Shown here piece after piece: positions 59,331 to 64,000 of a stretch of 64,000 bases of DNA. Origin of the DNA: Pantoea sp. A4 (GTDB lineage: Bacteria; Pseudomonadota; Gammaproteobacteria; Enterobacterales; Enterobacteriaceae); assembly GCF_000295955.2 (NCBI RefSeq), contig NZ_ALXE01000020.1, positions 62,001 to 126,000 on the forward strand, written 5' to 3'. The position numbers were made by a program, and so were the translations under genes. Each line of letters opens with the position of its first letter. Position 1 is the stretch's first letter. The notes beneath the pieces are model-generated. The model saw only the letters and a program-made list of their open reading frames with translations, was not told the DNA's origin and made no database searches.

Positions 59331-61601
59331 TTAGAAAGAGGTAGTGATGCCAACGTAGTAATAACGGCCCGGTTCGTTGAAGGTATAAGCACCTTCGTTG
59401 GAACGATAGATCTGTTTGTCAAACAGGTTACCAATCCCGGCGTTGAAGCGAACGTTGTGGTTCAGATCATATTTGAGGTTCCAGCCGAAAATAGAGTAGG
59501 CCGGCAACTCCGTATCGGTGGTGCTGTCCCGGCGGTGCTCTGCGTGGGTACGCGGATGAATTCGACCGTACATAGTCCAGGAAATGTTGGTTGAGAGATT
59601 ATCAGTAACATTCCAGTCCAGCATGTGGTTCAACGTATATTTCGGTACTAGCGAGAGTGGATTGCCGGTCGATTTTTGCTTCGAGGTAAACATATAGGTC
59701 GCGTTTGTACGCCACGTCAGTTTATCCGCTACCAGAGGTAAGGTCAGGTTCCCCTCCAGGCCTTGAGTGACAGCTTTACCGCCATTCTCCCAGCGATAAA
59801 CGTCATACCATTCTGAGTAGTAGGTACTGTTGACGTAGACTGACTGCACCGTATCGGTACCGGAAACGATTTTGTTCTGATAGTCGTTACGGAAATAGGT
59901 CAGACCGGCGGCAAAGCCACTGTCATTCCACTGAATGCCGATATCTTTATTAACGCTGACTTCAGGATGCAGATTGCCATTACCCATTAAATAACAGCCG
60001 CTGGTGCTATTAATTGCACAGCCGTTGCCGCTGCTGGCTAACAGATAGCCTTCACTCGATTGATACAGGTTAGGGGCTTTAAAGACGCGCGCAATACCGG
60101 CTTTCAGGCTGAAGTGGTCGCCTAAATCCTGCGAAAGGTTGAGGCTGGGGCTCCAGTTGTTGCCAAATTTATCGCTGTAGTCGAAGCGAATACCTGGAAT
60201 CAGCGTGGTGCCTGGTAGCACATCAATGGTGTCTTCCAGGTAGATAGCGCTAAGCTGCTGGCTATTTTTGCTGCTGCGCAGGGCCGAGTTTCCTGAGACA
60301 CCCCCGACAGTGGTGACATCAACGTTGGTGGAGGTCGCTGCGGGATCATTTAATGCTTCACGATCCCACTCGAAGCCAGCCGTAAGGGTATTGTCTACCC
60401 ACAGAGTGAACGGAACTGTAAATTCCTGGCTGGCACGCCAGGTTTTGTAGTTACTGTCGCTGAACTGGGTATTGGTGATGGTGCCATCAATACCGCCGGT
60501 CAGCCCTTCGTTCATGCGTGAGTTTTTCGTGCGCTCGTAGCTCAGAATGGTTTTTGACTGCCCCCAGTCCCAAATACCGTTGTGCGTCAGGCTGTAGTTC
60601 TGACGATACATCCGGTTGGTCTCCTGGCCCACCAGCGACTGGGGCAACGTAGTGCGCCCGTTGCTGTATTGCGTGTCACCGGCATAAATATTGCCCTGGC
60701 GGCTAAAGCCGTAATCAAAATCAACGTACTGGCGGGGATCTATTTTCCAGGTCAGCCCGGTATTAATATCGCGGTTACGTACGCCTTCACGGCCAGCGGC
60801 GCTGGTTCCGTTCTGCGCTTTGTTGATGTCATAGGCATCGCCATCGGTTTTGTTGATGTTGCCGTACATACGCATCGTTAATACATCTTTGACCAGCGGA
60901 CCGCTTAAGCTAAAGGTCGAGCGCTTAGTCGCACCTTCTTTGTCATCCTCGGGCTGGCTGGTAAACAGTGACAGTGAGCCATGCCAGTCATTGGTTGGGC
61001 GCTTGGTGACGATGTTGATCACGCCGCCCATCGCGCCTGAGCCGTAATGCGCCGCCGAAGGGCCACGCAGAATGTCGATATGATCCACCATCTCCGGGGG
61101 TACCCAGTTGGTATCACCACGGGAATCACGCTCACCGGTCCAGGCATAGCGAACTGACGCACGAGACGTGACCGGTACGCCATCAATCAGAATCAGGGTA
61201 TTTTCCGGTCCCATGCCGCGAATATCGATCTGCCGATCGTTGCCGCGAGCACCGGTCCCGCCGTTACCGGTGTAGTTAATGCCGGGCATCTTGCGGATGA
61301 TTTCTGACAGATCATTCACCGGAGGCTGTTTTTCAATATCCTGCTGGGTAATTAGCGACGCGCCCGCTTGCTGCTTGAGGGCTTCTTCAGGCTTTGCGGT
61401 AACCAGCAGCGTCCCTGCATCCTCTTCGATAAGCGCTTTATTATTGTCTTTCCTGGTGCTGGTCGTGGTTTTTGCTGGCGCAGAATCCACCAGACTCAGC
61501 GTTTCGGCGGCAGGGGTGCCAAAAGATGATCCATACAAAACAACGCCAACCGCGACGGCCAGACTGGTTTTTACCGGCCTGGGGGTGAAGCAAACACGCA
61601 T
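59331..61601 (-). CDS. TonB-dependent ferric-catecholate receptor, FepA/IroN/PfeA-like
   Basis: 756 aa. Signal region to about residue 32 (FGTPAAETLSLV), TonB box region near TLLVTAKPEE, plug with MPGINYTGNGGTGARGNDRQ, IRGMGPENTLILIDGVPV and ILRGPSAAHYGSGAMGGVIN, and a 22-strand barrel ending YYYVGITTSF. These are the FepA/IroN family marks, and the length is that of FepA. Likely cargo is ferric enterobactin or a relative. A good Fur box precedes it, and a divergent AraC-type gene shares the 184-bp control region. Complements the esterase and CirA-like receptor at 51638-55048. Confidence 0.9.
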   Translation of the reverse strand: MRVCFTPRPVKTSLAVAVGVVLYGSSFGTPAAETLSLVDSAPAKTTTSTRKDNNKALIEEDAGTLLVTAKPEEALKQQAGASLITQQDIEKQPPVNDLSEIIRKMPGINYTGNGGTGARGNDRQIDIRGMGPENTLILIDGVPVTSRASVRYAWTGERDSRGDTNWVPPEMVDHIDILRGPSAAHYGSGAMGGVINIVTKRPTNDWHGSLSLFTSQPEDDKEGATKRSTFSLSGPLVKDVLTMRMYGNINKTDGDAYDINKAQNGTSAAGREGVRNRDINTGLTWKIDPRQYVDFDYGFSRQGNIYAGDTQYSNGRTTLPQSLVGQETNRMYRQNYSLTHNGIWDWGQSKTILSYERTKNSRMNEGLTGGIDGTITNTQFSDSNYKTWRASQEFTVPFTLWVDNTLTAGFEWDREALNDPAATSTNVDVTTVGGVSGNSALRSSKNSQQLSAIYLEDTIDVLPGTTLIPGIRFDYSDKFGNNWSPSLNLSQDLGDHFSLKAGIARVFKAPNLYQSSEGYLLASSGNGCAINSTSGCYLMGNGNLHPEVSVNKDIGIQWNDSGFAAGLTYFRNDYQNKIVSGTDTVQSVYVNSTYYSEWYDVYRWENGGKAVTQGLEGNLTLPLVADKLTWRTNATYMFTSKQKSTGNPLSLVPKYTLNHMLDWNVTDNLSTNISWTMYGRIHPRTHAEHRRDSTTDTELPAYSIFGWNLKYDLNHNVRFNAGIGNLFDKQIYRSNEGAYTFNEPGRYYYVGITTSF

Positions 61602-61629
61602 GAGGTATCCTTGAGTAAACGCTTTACAA

Positions 61630-61648
61630 GCAAATGAGAATCATTATT
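61630..61648 (-). promoter_or_regulatory. Fur box between FepA-like receptor and AraC-type regulator
   Basis: GCAAATGAGAATCATTATT matches 15 of 19 positions of the Fur consensus, including AATCATTAT. It lies 29 bp from the receptor start and 138 bp from the AraC-type start, so it could shut both genes under iron-rich conditions. Confidence 0.8.
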
Positions 61649-61785
61649 ATCGCTATGCGCAGGGCTCTAAAGATTAGACTTTTGTGCAGTCGTCAGTTGC
61701 CGCCAATTTGGCTAGGCTATTTAGCAGTCAATATTAAAAATAAAAATCATCATCAGAATGAATTGATGCCGTCTGGGGAAGGGAA

Positions 61786-62673
61786 ATGATAAAAAGCAGT
61801 ATTGATAATCTGGTGGAGTGGATTGAAGAACATAAACATCTGCCACTCAGAATAGATGACATCGCTTCACGATCAGGTTATTCAAAGTGGTATTTGCAGC
61901 GCGTATTTACAGAGGTAACAGGGATTAATATTGCTACGTATTGCCGCCGTCGCAGACTCGCACTGGCCGCGCAGGTGGTTAAATACTCTTCTATGCCGCT
62001 GGCTGAAATTGCCTCATGGTTTGACTATGACTCACAGCAAACGTTAAACAAAGAGTTTATGAAACACTTTCGGTTAACGCCGGGGCAAATCAGACAGAAC
62101 AGTACGATGAACTGGGAAATACTGTATCCCACGTTGCAAAAGTATGATCCAGAATTTCATCATCCCGTTACGCTGACGTCAGCGCCTGTCGCCAACTTAC
62201 AGGGGTTGTATCATAGCTACATGCTGAGTCCCGAGGAGTTGGACAAGCATCCCGTGGCACAACGAAAAAGCAAATGGGATAACTTTCTGGCGCAGTTTTC
62301 GGTAAAGCCTGACAAGGTCTATTGCCTCACTGGACCCGAATTGTCAGGCATTGAACTGCATGGCGTAAAATATGGCTATATTACCTGTGTACCTCCGGAG
62401 GCGATGGAGAGCTACACCGGCTCAGCCACCTCCGAAATTCCGCTGATCGGGGATGCCTGTTATGCGAAATTCACCTTTCGTGGCCATTACACGCGAGTGG
62501 AAAGCTTTATTAAGCATATTTACAATGTCAGATTACATGATATGCAATTAAATCGCGTCGATGGCATGGATATCGAAGAGTTTATTTTACAGGGCAGGGC
62601 ACGTTTCGGTGATGAGCAGGGGAACGTCGCGTTAAATTATTATGTGCCAGTAAAAGCCGTGTTGCAGAGCTAG
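61786..62673 (+). CDS. AraC-family regulator with GyrI-like effector domain (Rob-like)
   Basis: 295 aa. The N-terminal ~105 residues are a MarA/SoxS/Rob-type double HTH (LRIDDIASRSGYSKWYLQRV; LAEIASWFDYDSQQTLNKEF). Residues ~125-295 form a GyrI-like ligand domain, the layout of E. coli Rob. GGGAAGGGAA lies before the ATG. Divergence from the FepA-like receptor with a Fur box between suggests it controls the receptor after binding a siderophore or other small ligand, in the style of PchR-like control. Confidence 0.87.
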   Translation: MIKSSIDNLVEWIEEHKHLPLRIDDIASRSGYSKWYLQRVFTEVTGINIATYCRRRRLALAAQVVKYSSMPLAEIASWFDYDSQQTLNKEFMKHFRLTPGQIRQNSTMNWEILYPTLQKYDPEFHHPVTLTSAPVANLQGLYHSYMLSPEELDKHPVAQRKSKWDNFLAQFSVKPDKVYCLTGPELSGIELHGVKYGYITCVPPEAMESYTGSATSEIPLIGDACYAKFTFRGHYTRVESFIKHIYNVRLHDMQLNRVDGMDIEEFILQGRARFGDEQGNVALNYYVPVKAVLQS

Positions 62674-62677
62674 CCTG

Positions 62678-62710
62678 TAACCGATGCGGAGGAATGATTC
62701 GCATCGGTTA
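62678..62710. terminator. Hairpin terminator between convergent regulators
   Basis: The perfect 11-bp stem TAACCGATGCG / CGCATCGGTTA with an 11-nt loop lies 5 bp after the AraC-type stop, then TCTGTTC. The partner gene converges at 62751. Confidence 0.8.
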
Positions 62711-62750
62711 TCTGTTCAAGCATTTTGTCCCGCATATTCTCGCGCTGTCG

Positions 62751-64000
62751 TTAAGACTTGCGCAGTGCCGCCATATCGATGCCCCATAAATTCAGCTTGT
62801 TATACAACGCAGTGCGTGAAATGCCCAGTACCTGCGCGGATTGTCGTAAATTGCCCTGCATCTGGGCGATCACCGTGAGGATATGCTGACGCTCACTGTC
62901 TTGTAATGAGGAGAGGGTGTGTTCTGACGAGCTGACATGCCGGTGCTCGGTCATCTCTTCCGGCAAGTCCTGTAGCGTGATTTCCGTCTCCTGGCAAAGA
63001 TTGACCATGCGTTCGATCAGGTTCTCCAGTTCACGCACGTTACCCGGCCAGTGCCACGCTTGCAGACACTGCATCGCTTCGGGTGACATCTGCGGCGGCA
63101 TACGTTTCAGGCGGGTACAAAGGGCATGAATAAAGGTATTCACCAGTGATGCAATGTCCTCCTGGCGCGCACGCAGCGGCGGAATTTCCAGCGAAATTAC
63201 GTTGAGGCGATAGTAGAGATCGCGACGAAACGCGCCTTTTTCCACGGCATCCAGTAGGTTGCAGTGGGTCGCGGCAATGATACGCACGTTAACCGCAATT
63301 GGCGTAGCAGCACCGATGCGTAATACTTCGCTCTCCTGTAGCACGCGTAGCAGGCTGGTTTGCGCTTCCAGCGGCATTTCACCAATTTCATCAAGAAACA
63401 GCGTGCCACCATCGGCCAGCTCAAATTTCCCTGCGGCACCGCCGCGTCTTGAGCCGGTGAAAGCCCCATCAACGTAGCCAAACAGCTCACTCTGCACCAA
63501 ATCGCGTGGCAACGCGCCGCAGTTGAGCGCGATAAAGGGTTCGGCGTGACGTGCGCTGGCGTTGTGAATGGCCTGGGCGAACAGCTCTTTGCCCGTGCCA
63601 CTCTCCCCGTTCAGTAACACGGTGCTGTCACTCCGGCTGCTGGCGCGCGCTTTCTGAATCGCCTGCAACAGGCGGGGGGCGATACCCTGAATCATCTCAA
63701 AGGTATAGCTGGCACTTGAGCCCATCACTTTACGGCTAATGGCCCGAATGCGCTGAACTTCGCGCAGAGAAAGAACCCGCCCACCGTCCGGTGCCGGGAT
63801 CAGCGAAATCAGGCAGGCAACCGGAGCCATGCCTTCCGGATGGAACAGCAGTTCGCGATCGTTGCAAAACGGCAGCGTAAGCAGAGAAGCATTTTGTGGC
63901 TTGAGCAGGACGTCGATTGGCCCCGCTTGTGGGTCGAGGCCACCAAATAGCTGACGGGCATAGCGGTTCAGGGTTTTGATCCTGCCGAGGCTATCACAGA
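62751..64000 (-). CDS. Sigma-54-dependent activator, AcoR/DhaR-like (N-terminus outside window)
   Basis: On the minus strand the frame stays open to base 64000, so the ATG at 63830 is internal. The visible upstream part ([18 protein letters not shown]) is an AcoR-type sensory segment. The AAA+ core has Walker A GESGTGKE, the sigma-54 contact loop GAFTG and Walker B-like LFLDEIGEM. The C-terminal Fis-type HTH is [20 protein letters not shown]. Such proteins activate sigma-54 promoters for acetoin, glycerol or related alcohol use. The target is outside the window. Confidence 0.9.
   Translation of the reverse strand, partial: CDSLGRIKTLNRYARQLFGGLDPQAGPIDVLLKPQNASLLTLPFCNDRELLFHPEGMAPVACLISLIPAPDGGRVLSLREVQRIRAISRKVMGSSASYTFEMIQGIAPRLLQAIQKARASSRSDSTVLLNGESGTGKELFAQAIHNASARHAEPFIALNCGALPRDLVQSELFGYVDGAFTGSRRGGAAGKFELADGGTLFLDEIGEMPLEAQTSLLRVLQESEVLRIGAATPIAVNVRIIAATHCNLLDAVEKGAFRRDLYYRLNVISLEIPPLRARQEDIASLVNTFIHALCTRLKRMPPQMSPEAMQCLQAWHWPGNVRELENLIERMVNLCQETEITLQDLPEEMTEHRHVSSSEHTLSSLQDSERQHILTVIAQMQGNLRQSAQVLGISRTALYNKLNLWGIDMAALRKS

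Noticed and set aside
1-64000. CRISPR arrays, tRNA or rRNA genes, prophage and secretion-system structural genes
   Set aside because: No regular direct-repeat array, cloverleaf-like sequence, phage structural gene, VgrG/Hcp/PAAR or type III gene was recognised on reading.

Overview
The window reads as a chromosomal accessory stretch from a gamma-proteobacterium of the order Enterobacterales, probably an Erwiniaceae or Enterobacteriaceae member such as Pantoea. The support is a YebG gene under a perfect LexA box, an H-NS paralogue, Fur-box-preceded FepA, CirA and FhuE type receptors, and Klebsiella-style transporter clusters. No rRNA, tRNA, CRISPR array or prophage was seen. Both edges cut genes: the first toxin gene is open at the left edge and a sigma-54 activator gene is open at the right edge.

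Layout. (1) 1-6555: two tandem, AT-rich genes for very large paralogous proteins that end in a cholera/pertussis-toxin-like ADP-ribosyltransferase domain. (2) 6830-13954: a complete counterpart of the Bacillus yxe gene set (amino-acid ABC importer, MmgE/PrpD protein, M20 deacylase, GNAT acetyltransferase, FMN monooxygenase), predicted to take up and break down S-substituted cysteines. (3) 13989-17053: H-NS paralogue, citrate-type transporter and a divergent LysR regulator. (4) 17420-25103: FhuE-like receptor, two related Tat-exported binding proteins, a sulfonate-type permease and ATPase, and a cysteine-synthase-like enzyme. (5) 25136-34312: an eight-gene minus-strand operon with an oligopeptide-type importer, luciferase-like monooxygenase, fused CMD/AhpD protein, M20 amidohydrolase and VOC protein. 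(6) 35103-41849: a second S-substituted-cysteine operon resembling Bacillus ytm/cmo. Regions 2, 4, 5 and 6 together look like an organosulfur scavenging super-island: import, N-acetylation, oxidative C-S cleavage, deacetylation and sulfide fixation.

(7) 42105-46544 is a conflict island. A putative effector-like protein is followed by four tandem membrane-anchored paralogues in alternating A-B-A-B order, one with an amber stop, plus the remnant of a fifth. Next comes a two-gene HAM1-SIR2 unit that resembles the sensor/NADase half of the Kongming anti-phage system, without an adenosine deaminase. (8) 46642-51121 carries small housekeeping-type genes: yebG, a DUF1471-like protein, GNAT, gamma-glutamylcyclotransferase-like, GFA, LysR and an Ldh-family dehydrogenase.

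(9) 51473-57086 is an iron locus: Fur box, periplasmic esterase, CirA-like receptor and a convergent two-component system. (10) 57300-59170 holds a decayed SnoaL-like gene and an IS200/IS605-type element with a broken tnpA, an intact tnpB lacking the usual RuvC-II glutamate, and a predicted omega-RNA. (11) 59331-64000 holds a FepA-like receptor with a Fur box, a divergent AraC/GyrI-like regulator, and the sigma-54 activator running off the edge.
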